Below, piece by piece: positions 47,887 through 57,595 of a DNA stretch of 64,000 nucleotides (position 1 is its first letter; each line of letters begins with the position of its first letter). The stretch spans positions 25,860 to 89,859 of the forward strand of contig JAHLLJ010000002.1 in the NCBI GenBank assembly GCA_020444205.1. The letters run 5' to 3'. The position numbers were made by a program, and so were the translations under genes. Origin of the DNA: Deltaproteobacteria bacterium (GTDB lineage: Bacteria > Desulfobacterota > Desulfarculia > Desulfarculales > Desulfarculaceae). Below the pieces are notes generated by a model that did not search any database, was not told where the DNA came from, and worked only from the letters and a program-made list of their open reading frames with translations.

Positions 47887-49902
47887 CTACAGGAGGTTCA
47901 GGTCGATCTCCACGCCGGCGTAGACCCACAGGCCGGGGTCCAGCACCTCGTACTGGCTGGAGTAGCCCGGGGTCATGTTTCCGTAGACCGCCAGATCCTG
48001 ATCCAACAGGTTGTCGGCCTTTACCCGCAGCTTGAGCCAATTGGTGAGCTTGTAGGAGCCAGTGAAGTGCAGGTTGAAGTAATCGTCCAGGCCGCGCTCC
48101 CGCTCCAGCATGGTGGTGGCGTTGAGGCCTAGCTGCAAAGTGCCGTCATCATAATATATGCCGGGCACCATCTGCCATTTGGGGCCGGCCTGCTCGCGCT
48201 CGCCGTCTTCTTCCTCCCAGGGATCGGCCGCGTAACCGCCGAAGGCCAATTGCAGGTACTCATGCACCTGGGCGGTCAGCTTCCACTCCACGCCCGTGGT
48301 GCGGTACTTGTCCATGTTCTGGGCGTAGTAGCGGTCATCCTCTGGGTTTTTCACATAGCGGATCTTGTCGGTGTAGTCCATCAGGAAAGCGGCCAGGGTG
48401 CCGGTGAAGATGCCGTAGGATACCTTGTAGCCCAACTCATAGGTCCAGCCGTACTCGGGCTCCAAGTTGGGATTGCCCACCAAGGTGGCGGTTTCGGAGT
48501 AGAGCTGGTTAAAGGTGGGCACCCTAAAGGCTCGGCCCACATTGCCGTAAAAGGATTGCCGGTCGGTGAGCTTGTAGACCGCCTGGAACTGAGGCACAGG
48601 CTCGTAGTAGTTGTCGGAGTCTTCCTCGGTGCTGATGACACCCTGGCCACGGATACCCAAGGTGAGGATCAAGTCGCTGAAAAAGGTCTTTTCCGCCTGG
48701 ATGAACAGCGAGGGCAGGTGGCGGGTGTTGTCCAGGTCGATGGAATCGATGTAATAGCCCGAGGAACTGGAGCCCTTCACGTCCTGGCGAACCTCATCTT
48801 GCTGCTCAAAGATGTAGGTGCCGCCGTAGAGGAATAGGGTGTTCCACAGCATCGTGCTGTTCTGGGCGTCCAGACCGGTGGTGAAGCTTTTCTTTTCGTT
48901 ATCACGGCCCGGTTTGCCCGCGGCACCGTAGTAGTCATAGTCGGTGTCCATATAGTTATAGTTGAAAAAGCCGGTGGCCCGGAAGGCGCCCCGCTCATAG
49001 GTGGCGGTCAGGTAGTGGTGGTACACCTTTTCGTCCACCTCGTAGCTGCTGGTAGGCTTCTTGGTGTACTGGGCGTTGTAGCCGGTATTGGTGTAGTTGA
49101 ACATGTAGCTTATAACCACCGGGGTCCAGGGCTGAACCGCAATCATGGCCGAGTACTTCTGGGGCGCGTTCAGGCTGGTGTTGTAGGGGCTGCGAGTGCT
49201 GTAGTTGCGCTTGGCGTCGGTGATGTCGTCATAGCGCATGTAGCTGGCGCCCAGGAAGACATACTTGTTACGGTACCAAGCGTCGCCGTTGAAATAGTCG
49301 TTGGAGCCGCCCAGCAGGCGGCCGCCGATGGCGTCTTCACCGGGACGGCGGGTGCGCATGTTGACCACGCCGGTCATGGCCCGCGAACCGTACAGGGCAG
49401 AATTGGCCCCTTTTACCACCTCAATGCGTTCCAGAAAGGCCGAGGGGATCTGGTCCAAATCATAGCTGCCCGCCGTGGGTTCGATTATGGGAATGCCGTT
49501 AAGCATGATCTGCTCGCCGCCGCTGATGCCACGGATGCCGATTTCGCCGTTCATGCCTCCCTGGGTTATGCCGCCGGGCAGGGAAGATGAGAAGTTCATA
49601 CCCTCGGTGCGCTGCAGCACCTCATAGGCGTTGTCGCCGCCTTTTTTCTCGACATCCTGAGCGGTAATCACCGTGGTAAAGGAACCGGTGTCCAGATCTT
49701 CTGCCTGGTAGCGCTTGGCCGTTACGTTCAGGGTATCCATGACCACCTTAGCCTGAGCGCTTTGGGCTTTGGCCTTGCTATCTTCGGCCTTGGCCTCGGC
49801 TTGGGTTTCAGCGCCGGTTACATTCTGCGCGGCCAGCGCGGGTGCCAAGGCCCACGTCAGTACGCAACCAGCGCACATTAAGATTCTCGCTATTTGCCGC
49901 AT
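47887..49902 (-). CDS. TonB-dependent receptor, BtuB-like
   Basis: Signal peptide, plug (GEIGIRGISGGEQIMLNGIPIIEP; LERIEVVKGANSALYGSRAMTGVVNMRTR), barrel; preceded by a cobalamin riboswitch; start set to ATG 49902. Confidence 0.9.
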   Translation of the reverse strand: MRQIARILMCAGCVLTWALAPALAAQNVTGAETQAEAKAEDSKAKAQSAQAKVVMDTLNVTAKRYQAEDLDTGSFTTVITAQDVEKKGGDNAYEVLQRTEGMNFSSSLPGGITQGGMNGEIGIRGISGGEQIMLNGIPIIEPTAGSYDLDQIPSAFLERIEVVKGANSALYGSRAMTGVVNMRTRRPGEDAIGGRLLGGSNDYFNGDAWYRNKYVFLGASYMRYDDITDAKRNYSTRSPYNTSLNAPQKYSAMIAVQPWTPVVISYMFNYTNTGYNAQYTKKPTSSYEVDEKVYHHYLTATYERGAFRATGFFNYNYMDTDYDYYGAAGKPGRDNEKKSFTTGLDAQNSTMLWNTLFLYGGTYIFEQQDEVRQDVKGSSSSGYYIDSIDLDNTRHLPSLFIQAEKTFFSDLILTLGIRGQGVISTEEDSDNYYEPVPQFQAVYKLTDRQSFYGNVGRAFRVPTFNQLYSETATLVGNPNLEPEYGWTYELGYKVSYGIFTGTLAAFLMDYTDKIRYVKNPEDDRYYAQNMDKYRTTGVEWKLTAQVHEYLQLAFGGYAADPWEEEDGEREQAGPKWQMVPGIYYDDGTLQLGLNATTMLERERGLDDYFNLHFTGSYKLTNWLKLRVKADNLLDQDLAVYGNMTPGYSSQYEVLDPGLWVYAGVEIDLNLL

Positions 49903-49967
49903 GCGTCTCTCCTCTTTCCTCTCAAAGATGTGTAAGGGCACACGTGGCCAATAGGTGGCGGGTAAAC

Positions 49968-50009
49968 AAAAAACGCTCCGAGAATGCATAATCATGCAGT
50001 CTCGGAGCG
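49968..50009 (-). terminator. intrinsic terminator downstream of RS4 (attenuator, minus strand)
   Basis: Minus strand cgctccgaga...tctcggagcg followed by T-run. Confidence 0.8.
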
Positions 50010-50069
50010 CACCCAGTTTCTTTGCTCCCGCCACACCCCTTGCGCATGTCCACGTGCGCACCAGGGATT

Positions 50070-50235
50070 TCTCCGGATAGGTCTTCTGGCTCTCGGGTCA
50101 CCCTACTCGCCGCGCCTTCCCACCGTCATGAAAAACGGCAGTGGCAACAAGCGGCTTTCGTCACCGATTACAGCGGCGGGACCGCGCCGGATTCGCACCG
50201 GCTTCCCTTTTAAGCCTTTTAGGCATCCGTAGAAA
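50070..50235 (-). promoter_or_regulatory. cobalamin riboswitch (RS4), minus strand; boundaries approximate
   Basis: Reverse complement reads gggaagccggtgcgaatccggcgcggtcccgccgctgtaatcggtgacgaaagccg...gccactg...gggaaggcgcgg...gagccagaagacctatcc. Confidence 0.92.
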
Positions 50236-50430
50236 ATATGTAGGAAAATTTATAGCAAGACCATTGAGGAGTGTCAATCTGATTTGCCCGCATCAGAGCT
50301 GGTCATCGACGAATTTGCCTTGTAGATCAGCAATGATTCGCAGGTCAAGGCAGGACAGAAAAAAGAGAGCTTGCCGGATGGTCAGATACTACTTGTCTAA
50401 TATTTAAGCCAGGATTTTGGGCCGAAGACT

Positions 50431-51484
50431 CTCCCCTAGGTGTAGCTGCTAAAGAGGTTGTTCACACGGTTCCAGTCTTGGAGACTGGTGGTTGACAAGA
50501 CTACCAAACCCAAGCTGGAAGAGCCGCGTGAACAACCACCATCAGAATGCCAGGACCACGATTTATAGTCGAGGCCTGATCGTGAAGAGGGTTTTGAAGG
50601 AAGGAAAGAGTGTGCGGGAGGTGGCCGAGGCCTTGGGTGTGAGCCGGCGCACAGTCTACAAATGGCTTGCCCGCTACAGGGCCGGAGGACTGGACGCCCT
50701 GCGTGATAGAAGCTCCCGACCCCTTTGCAGCCCCCGGCGTTTGCCGGTGGAGCGGGTGGCCACCACCGCGGCCATGAAGCGTATGCGCATGAATTCGCCC
50801 CAAATAGCTTTTTCCCTTCTCATGCCTCTTTCCACGGTGACCCTTGAGCTGAGGCGTTTGGGTCTGAATCGTTTGCCGCACCTGGAGCCTAGGCCGCCGG
50901 TGATTCGATACGAGCACAAGTCCCCAGGTGACATGATTCATCTGGATATCAAAAAGTTAAGCAGGATAGACGGGGTGGGCCACCGCATCCATGGCGACCG
51001 CACCAAGTGAGGTCGCGGGGCCGGCTGGGAATATTTGCACGTATGCGTGGACGACCACAACCATTTAGTTTACACCGAACTGCTGCCCGACGAGAAGGCC
51101 ACTGCAGCCACCTGCTTTTTGATCCGTCCCGCTGATTGGCTGGGGCGTCACGGGGTCATGGTGCGGCGGGTGATGACCGACAATGGAAACTGCTATGTTT
51201 CTCATTTATTCCAAACAGTGGTGCGCAGCTTGGGGGCACGGCATGTCAGAACGAGGCCCTACGCCCCCAGGACCAACGGCAAGGCCGAGCGCTTCATCCA
51301 GACCAGCATCAAGGAGTGGGCCTACAAACGGGCTTACGAGAGCTCCGAGGAAAGGAATGAGCGGCTGGGGCCATGGCTGGATTACTACAACCAGACCAGA
51401 CCCCACACCGCTCTTAACTACCAACCGCCGATCTCAAGATTGGCAAAGTGTGAACAACGTCCTTGCTAACTACAGCTAGGGGAA
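50431..51484 (+). mobile_element. IS481-family-like insertion sequence with imperfect terminal inverted repeats
   Basis: Left tcccctaggtgtagctgctaaagaggttgttcacac matches the reverse complement of right gtgtgaacaacgtccttgctaactacagctagggga (imperfect); DDE transposase inside. Confidence 0.8.
50492..51469 (+). pseudogene. IS481-family-like transposase interrupted by one in-frame TGA
   Basis: HTH VREVAEALGVSRRTVYKWLARYRAGGLDALRDRSSRP; DDE region MIHLDIKKLSRI...VDDHNHLVYTELLPDEK...MTDNGNCY...RTNGKAERFIQT; TGA at 51008-51010 separates two same-frame ORFs. Confidence 0.85.
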
Positions 51485-51602
51485 GACTAAATGACGGTCT
51501 CACTAAAAAAATTTTATCATACCCCCAAATTCATAGTAAAATAGTATGTAAATAGGAATAAAGTGGCTGCAACGAACCCGCTGGTTGAAAAGGAGGCCGC
51601 GA

Positions 51603-52322
51603 ATGCCAAAACCTGACCAGCTTCTAAGCAGACGCAGGTTTCTTGGGAAGGCCGGAGCAAGCTTGACCGCTCTGGGGACCGGGATGGTACTGGTTCAACC
51701 TCCTAGGGTGGCCCAGGCCGCGGGCCGGCCCAAGAAGTACGGAATGGTGATCGACACCAACCGCTGCCTGGCCTGCCACGGCTGCACCATAGCCTGCACG
51801 AGCGAGAACAACGTGCCCGACGGCCACTACCGTAGCTGGGTGAAAGTTATGGAAAAGGGAAACTACCCTGATGTGAGCAGCCACTTCCTGCCCAGGCTTT
51901 GCAATAACTGCGAGGACGCACCCTGCCTGAACCTATGTCCCACCGGCGCGACCTACCGCACCACAGAAGATGGCGTAGTGCACGTGAACCGAGAAATTTG
52001 CGTGGGCTGCCGTATCTGTGTTGAGGCCTGCCCCTATGGGTCGCGCTTTGTCAACCCTCTGACCAACACCGCGGACAAGTGCGATTTCTGTTATCACCGA
52101 ATCACCCGCGGGCTGGAGCCCGCCTGTGTGGATGCCTGCACGGGACGGGCGCGCATCTTCGGGGACCTTAACGACCCCCAAAGCGCAGTGTCGATCTACA
52201 TGGCCGATAAATCCACCCAGCGCCTGCGCGCCGACCTCAACACCCGGCCCAAGGTCTACTATGTGTACGCCGACGAAGCCGTGATGGGGCCGGATTACAG
52301 CCTGCTCTTGGCGGGGAGGTAA
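51603..52322 (+). CDS. 4Fe-4S ferredoxin-type electron transfer subunit (PsrB/TtrB-like) with Tat signal
   Basis: SRRRFLGKAGASLTALG twin-arginine motif; multiple CxxCxxCxxxC clusters; RBS aaaggagg before ATG 51603. Confidence 0.88.
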   Translation: MPKPDQLLSRRRFLGKAGASLTALGTGMVLVQPPRVAQAAGRPKKYGMVIDTNRCLACHGCTIACTSENNVPDGHYRSWVKVMEKGNYPDVSSHFLPRLCNNCEDAPCLNLCPTGATYRTTEDGVVHVNREICVGCRICVEACPYGSRFVNPLTNTADKCDFCYHRITRGLEPACVDACTGRARIFGDLNDPQSAVSIYMADKSTQRLRADLNTRPKVYYVYADEAVMGPDYSLLLAGR

Positions 52323-52324
52323 CC

Positions 52325-53488
52325 ATGGATCAGTCAGTGCAGTATATTTACTGGATTCAGCACGGCGTGCCCCTTGGTTACCTCATCGCATGGTATCTAT
52401 GGCTGATATCTCTGGCTGAGGGCACCCATATCGTGGCGCACCTGAGCTGGCTCTACTACCGCAGCGAGGACTACCGGCCGCTGGAAAAGATAGGCACCTT
52501 TCAGCCCTTTATCATCCTGGCCCTGGTGCCGTTGTTCCTAGTGGCCGACCTGGGCCACCCTGAACGCTTCTACACCATGTTCTATAACTGGCACTGGACC
52601 TCCCCGGTTGCCTATGGCGTGTATATCATCACCTTCTGCATGATTTCCTACGCCATTCACTCTTACTACCTATTCCGCCCCGAGCTGATCATCCGCGCCC
52701 GGCAGGGCGGAGCCCTGGGCGGTCTCTATCGGCTGTTGTTGTTGGGCCAGAGCGAAGATGGCGGCCGGAGCGAGATCCTGGCCAGGCAACGGGGCCGGGA
52801 GCGCACCTGGGCAGGGATTAGCCTTTTCTTTTCCTTCCTGGGCCTCATCTACCTGGGCATCCTGCTCTCGGCCTTCAAGGGCCGGGTCATGTGGAGCTCC
52901 TCGATGATGGTGTTCATCTTCGTCGCGGTGGGGATCACCGGAGGCGCGGCCTTCTTGATCCTACTCACCCATCTCAAGAATCTGCTGGCTAAGACCCCGA
53001 GTCAGGCGCTTGCGTCCCAACAACGCTACCTGGCTGAGTTCGGCATCATCCTGAAATACTCCCTCCTGGCCCAGGCCGCGGTTTGGTTCGTCTATCTGGT
53101 GCTCCTGCAATACACCGGCATGGGCGGCAGGGTGGCTAGCTACTTGTTCATGGATGGGCCGCGAGCCTTGCAGTTCTGGTTCTTACAGGTGGCGGTGGGC
53201 CTGGCCCTTCCGTTCCTGCTCACTCTTTTCCGCGGCTTGCGTGAACAGCCCCTGATTGCCTCGCTGGCTGCGGTGGCAGCACTGGTGGGGACTCTGTCTG
53301 GGGTGGTCAACATCTTCATGGGCGGCCAAAGTCTTCCCATGACCAACTTCCGTTGGGAACAACTGGCGCCCGAACCGGGAAAGATGATCTTCGGCATTGT
53401 GACCATGGTGGTGATGTTCCTGGTCTTCTTGGTCACCTATCGGATTTTGCCTTATGAAAACGCCGATGTCTCTGAGGGAGGTGCTTAA
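52325..53488 (+). CDS. NrfD/PsrC-family polytopic membrane subunit
   Basis: Multi-TM with VPLGYLIAWYLWLISLAEG, DLGHPERFYTMFYNWHWTSPVAYG. Confidence 0.9.
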   Translation: MDQSVQYIYWIQHGVPLGYLIAWYLWLISLAEGTHIVAHLSWLYYRSEDYRPLEKIGTFQPFIILALVPLFLVADLGHPERFYTMFYNWHWTSPVAYGVYIITFCMISYAIHSYYLFRPELIIRARQGGALGGLYRLLLLGQSEDGGRSEILARQRGRERTWAGISLFFSFLGLIYLGILLSAFKGRVMWSSSMMVFIFVAVGITGGAAFLILLTHLKNLLAKTPSQALASQQRYLAEFGIILKYSLLAQAAVWFVYLVLLQYTGMGGRVASYLFMDGPRALQFWFLQVAVGLALPFLLTLFRGLREQPLIASLAAVAALVGTLSGVVNIFMGGQSLPMTNFRWEQLAPEPGKMIFGIVTMVVMFLVFLVTYRILPYENADVSEGGA

Positions 53489-53490
53489 TC

Positions 53491-56292
53491 ATGAGTACCA
53501 ATCGAAGAAACTTTATCAAGGGAGCCATGGCCCTCTCCGGGCTGATAGCGACGGGGGGCTGTCTGCAACCCACCGAAAAGGCCAAGACCTGGAATAAGGG
53601 CGGCCCCGATCCCGACCCCGCGGCTGGGGCCAAGGTGGTGCGCACCGTATGCCTGGGTTGTCACAGCGCTTGCGGGCTGCAGGTCAAGGTCAAGGACGGG
53701 GTGGTCATCAAAATTGACGGCAATCCCTACCACCCCAACAATAAGGAAGACTTCCTGTCCTATGGCACCGATCCCCGCCAGGCGGAAAAGGTCAACGGCA
53801 CGGTGTGCGCCAAGGGCGGCGCCACCATGCAGACAATGTACAACCCCTACCGTGTGCAGCACCCCCTCAAGCGGGTGGGGCCACGGGGCTCGGGCAAGTG
53901 GAAGAGCATCACCTGGGAGCAGGCCTATAAGGAAGTCATCGAAGGCGGTGATCTTTTCGGCGAGGGCCATGTGGAGGGGCTCAAGGCCATACGCAGCTTC
54001 GATCCCATCAATCCCGCCGCGCCGGAGCTGGGTCCCAAGGCCAACCAACTCTGCTTCATGCCCGGCCGCATTGAGCACGGCCGCAAGGAGTTCACCGACC
54101 GTTGGTTCAAGGACGCCTTTGGCACGGTCAACAAGCGGCTGGACCACACTTCCATTTGCGAAACCAGCCACCATGTGGGCTTGGATCTGTGCTTTCACAA
54201 AAAGCACCACATCAAGCCCGACATCATGAACTGTGAGTACATCATCTTTTTCGGCACCAGCCCCTACGAGGCCAACTTCCCCATGCAGGCTCTGGCCCGC
54301 AAGCTCAACTTCTTCCGGGAGCGCGGGGGCCAAATGGTGATCGTGGATCCGCGCTTTTCCAACTCCGCGGCCAAGGCCGCCCGCTGGATTCCCATATTGC
54401 CGGGCACCGACGCCGCCTTTGTCCTGGGTATGATGCGCTGGATGATGGAGCACGATCGGGTGGATCTGCAGTACCTATCTTTTCCCAACCTCAAGGCGGC
54501 CAAGGAGGGGGCGGGCCATCTTACTTGGTCCGACGCCACCTATTTGGTCAGGGCCGATGACGGCACCCTGCTCAAGGAAGGCAAGGAAATCCTGGTCATG
54601 GCCGGCGGCAAACCGACCCCGGCTTCGCAGGTGAAGCAGGCGGAGCTTTTGGTGGATGCCTCGGTCAAGGGAGTCAAGGTCAAGAGCGTTTACCAGCTCC
54701 TCTTGGAGCGGGTCAAGGAGCGCGCCGTCAAGGAGTATGCCGCCATTTGCGGGGTTGAGCCACGGGCTATCGAACGCGAGGCCGATGCCTTTACTTCGCA
54801 TAGCCGGAGGGCGGTAGCTGACTTCTACCGCGGTCCAGTGCAGCACACCAACGGAACCTATGCCGCCCGCACCATCGGCATCCTGAACTTCCTGATCGGC
54901 AATGTTTCCTGGAAGGGTGGCTGCGAGGCTCATGGCGGCGGCCACTGGCATGAAATGGGTGGCAAGCCAGGCAACCCTTACAACCTGGCCAAGGATCTCC
55001 ATCCCGGCAAGGTCAAGGCCAAAGGGGTGAACATTGACCGCCACAAGAACCGGTATGAGGACACCAGTGAGTTCAAGCAGAATGGCTATCCGGCCAAGCG
55101 CCCTTGGTTCCCCTTTGCTTATCACAACGTTTATCAGGAGGTGATTCCCAGCATCGCCGCCCAATATCCTTACCCCATCAAGTGCTTGATCACCTATTGG
55201 AACAACGTAGTCTACTCGGCTCCGGCCGGCAGCCATCAGATCGAACTGCTCAAGGACACCAAAAAGCTGCCCCTGCACGTGGCCATAGACATCGTGATGG
55301 GCGAGACTTCCTCCCTGGCCGACTACATTCTACCCTGCCGGCATTTCCTGGAGGATTACGCCACTCCCCACGTGGCCCCCACCATCCTGACCCAGACCAG
55401 TGGGGTGCGCCAGCCGGTGGCGCAGCCGGCCTTTAAGGACACCAAGGTGATCGAGCAGATATTCATAGACTTGGCCCTGAAGATGGGGTTGCCCGGCTAT
55501 GGCAAGGACGGCCTGGGGCCGGGGCACGACCTCAACGAGCCCAAGGATTGGTACAAGCTGTTGGTGGCCAACATCGCTTATGGCGACAAGAAGGACCATG
55601 CCGTGCCTGGGGCCACAGAGGAGGATAAGGTCCGTTATGTCCTGGAGCGGGGAGGGCGTTTCCAAAACCGCGACAAGGCCTACAAGGGGCCCTACACCAG
55701 CCACGCCTACAAGGGCATTTGCCGCATCTACAGCGAGAAGCTGGCCACGGCCCGTGATTCCATGACCGGCAAGCCCTACGATCCCCTGCCTTTCTATGAA
55801 CCGGTTCGCGACTGCCTGGGGAGGCCCCTGCAGGTGGACCAGGGCAAGTATCCTTTCTATATCCTCACCTATCACCCGGTGTATCATGCCCAGGCCCGCA
55901 CCGCGGCCAGCAGCTGGCTCATGGGGGTCACCCCCGAGAATTGGGTCCAGATCAACGCGGCCGACGCGCGCAAGCTGGGTATTGAGAGCGGCAATCTGGT
56001 GCGGGTCTCTTCGGTCAGCAACCAGCAGGGCGTGCGGGGCAAGGCCCTGGTTACCCAGGCGGTGCGTCCGGGTATCGTGGTGATACCGCATTCCTTGGGA
56101 CACTGGCAGTACAGCAGCAAACCGTACGACCTTAACGGCAAGGAGACCGCCTCCGCGTCTTGGATCGGACGCGGTTGTTCGGCCAACCCGGTTATGTTGG
56201 TGGACCCCCACCTCAAGGACGTGTGCTTGCAGGACCCCATCGGTGGCAGCTCCTCTTTTTACGATTCAAAGGTGGCTGTGGATAAGGTATAG
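53491..56292 (+). CDS. molybdopterin oxidoreductase catalytic subunit (tetrathionate/arsenate/polysulfide reductase-like) with Tat signal
   Basis: TNRRNFIKGAMALSG Tat motif; VCLGCHSACGLQVKVKDGVVIKIDGNPYHP FeS/Mo-bisPGD signature; substrate not assignable by eye. Confidence 0.88.
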   Translation: MSTNRRNFIKGAMALSGLIATGGCLQPTEKAKTWNKGGPDPDPAAGAKVVRTVCLGCHSACGLQVKVKDGVVIKIDGNPYHPNNKEDFLSYGTDPRQAEKVNGTVCAKGGATMQTMYNPYRVQHPLKRVGPRGSGKWKSITWEQAYKEVIEGGDLFGEGHVEGLKAIRSFDPINPAAPELGPKANQLCFMPGRIEHGRKEFTDRWFKDAFGTVNKRLDHTSICETSHHVGLDLCFHKKHHIKPDIMNCEYIIFFGTSPYEANFPMQALARKLNFFRERGGQMVIVDPRFSNSAAKAARWIPILPGTDAAFVLGMMRWMMEHDRVDLQYLSFPNLKAAKEGAGHLTWSDATYLVRADDGTLLKEGKEILVMAGGKPTPASQVKQAELLVDASVKGVKVKSVYQLLLERVKERAVKEYAAICGVEPRAIEREADAFTSHSRRAVADFYRGPVQHTNGTYAARTIGILNFLIGNVSWKGGCEAHGGGHWHEMGGKPGNPYNLAKDLHPGKVKAKGVNIDRHKNRYEDTSEFKQNGYPAKRPWFPFAYHNVYQEVIPSIAAQYPYPIKCLITYWNNVVYSAPAGSHQIELLKDTKKLPLHVAIDIVMGETSSLADYILPCRHFLEDYATPHVAPTILTQTSGVRQPVAQPAFKDTKVIEQIFIDLALKMGLPGYGKDGLGPGHDLNEPKDWYKLLVANIAYGDKKDHAVPGATEEDKVRYVLERGGRFQNRDKAYKGPYTSHAYKGICRIYSEKLATARDSMTGKPYDPLPFYEPVRDCLGRPLQVDQGKYPFYILTYHPVYHAQARTAASSWLMGVTPENWVQINAADARKLGIESGNLVRVSSVSNQQGVRGKALVTQAVRPGIVVIPHSLGHWQYSSKPYDLNGKETASASWIGRGCSANPVMLVDPHLKDVCLQDPIGGSSSFYDSKVAVDKV

Positions 56293-56303
56293 AGGAGCCA
56301 GGC

Positions 56304-56987
56304 ATGGGCTATGAAAACCGGCAATTGGACGCCGGCTGGGAACGCCCCAGAGGACAGATATACAGCTTCTTTGCCTACGTTCTGCTCAACCGGCCCGACC
56401 AGCAGATGCTGACGGGCCTGTTGAGCGAACAGGTCCTGGCGGCCTTGCAGTTGATCTTTCCGGATCACTCCGCAACAAAACGCCTGGCTCGTTTGGTTGC
56501 CGAGCCTCTGCGCATACATCATCTGCGTGAGGATTTTCTCCTGGATTACGAGGCTCTGTTCAGGGTGCCGGGGGACACCTATACCCATCCCTATGAGTCG
56601 GCTTACTTGGCGGCCCAGGATCGGAATGTGGGTTTGGATAAGCTCGTTCTAAACCCTAACCGGGCTCGTTTGGTGGTCGAGTCCTACCAGGAACTGGGGC
56701 TGACCCCTGGCGGAAATTTTGACGAACAACCCGACCATTTGGGAGCTCAGTTAGACTTTGCGGCCCACCTATGCCGGCTGACCGCCGAGGAATTGGACAA
56801 AGGCGAATCCCAAAACGCCTTACGCTTGAAGGATCATCAGGAGTCGTTTCTGCGGGAGCACTTGCTGGCCTGGGGAGGCGAGTGCCTGGCCAAGGTAGAA
56901 CGTCAAGCCTCTACTGAACTCTATCAATGCTTAGCTGGATTGGGAAAGGCCTTCTTAAATTCGGAGCGGCAGGAAATCTTACATTAA
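56304..56987 (+). CDS. TorD-family molybdoenzyme chaperone
   Basis: REDFLLDYEALFRVPGDTYTHPYESAYL; immediately downstream of Mo subunit. Confidence 0.8.
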   Translation: MGYENRQLDAGWERPRGQIYSFFAYVLLNRPDQQMLTGLLSEQVLAALQLIFPDHSATKRLARLVAEPLRIHHLREDFLLDYEALFRVPGDTYTHPYESAYLAAQDRNVGLDKLVLNPNRARLVVESYQELGLTPGGNFDEQPDHLGAQLDFAAHLCRLTAEELDKGESQNALRLKDHQESFLREHLLAWGGECLAKVERQASTELYQCLAGLGKAFLNSERQEILH

Positions 56988-57115
56988 TCGAAAAACCTTG
57001 CGACATAAATAGGCTTCCCGGCCACCGCGCATGTCGGATTCCGTCCTGCTGGTGATGGAACCTTACCGAATCACCGTGGAAAACCCTCCCTTTATCAACC
57101 GCCCGCCGAGCTCAG

Positions 57116-57226
57116 CGCATCTTGGTGATGCGCGGCGGGCGGCTGGTGGAAGAGGGCGATCACCAACGGCTGATGGAAGCGGGCGGACTTTACGCCGCCA
57201 TGGTGTCACTGGAGAATCTGGGCTAA
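57116..57226 (+). pseudogene. C-terminal remnant of an MsbA-type ABC exporter ATPase
   Basis: 37-codon frame RILVMRGGRLVEEGDHQRLMEAGGLYAAMVSLENLG* matching the usual C-terminus of ABC exporter NBDs; no upstream NBD. Confidence 0.6.
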
Positions 57227-57294
57227 ACCCCGGATATTCAGAGACCTTGGTGTTATAGCTTGACACTAACCACTGCGGCTGCTAATTGAAAATT

Positions 57295-57475
57295 ATTGGT
57301 GCCCTTAGGGGCTTGAAAGGGAAGCCGGTGAGAATCCGGCGCGGGCCCGCCGCTGTAACCGGGAACGAAAGCCGCAGGCGTCCATGGGAGACGCCGGCCA
57401 CTGCGCAAAGGCGTGGGAAGGCGCGGGGAGTAGGTTGATCCGGGAGCCAGAAGACCTGCCAAACCAACATACTTC
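57295..57475 (+). promoter_or_regulatory. cobalamin riboswitch (RS5); boundaries approximate
   Basis: gggaagccggtgagaatccggcgcgggcccgccgctgtaaccgggaacgaaagccg...ggccactg...gggaaggcgcgg...gagccagaagacctgcc. Confidence 0.93.
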
Positions 57476-57543
57476 GGCCTCCGCGAGCGCAGGGTAGCGC
57501 CGAAGAACGAGTTTGCGACTGATCAGCGGGCGATTGCGTAACT

Positions 57544-57571
57544 CCTTCCATGATTTTGGAAGGGGTTTTTT
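57544..57571 (+). terminator. intrinsic terminator following RS5 (attenuator)
   Basis: ccttcc-atgatttt-ggaagg-ggttttttat. Confidence 0.75.
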
Positions 57572-57595
57572 ATTTGCTCTTCAGGATGACTAGGC

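Noticed and set aside
51008-51010. TGA as a possible selenocysteine codon
   Set aside because: Occurs in an IS transposase where selenocysteine is not expected and no SECIS-like hairpin was evident; nonsense mutation is simpler.
57031-57258. 75-aa ORF
   Set aside because: Overlaps a better-supported ABC exporter C-terminal remnant in a different frame; Arg/Gly-rich chance frame.
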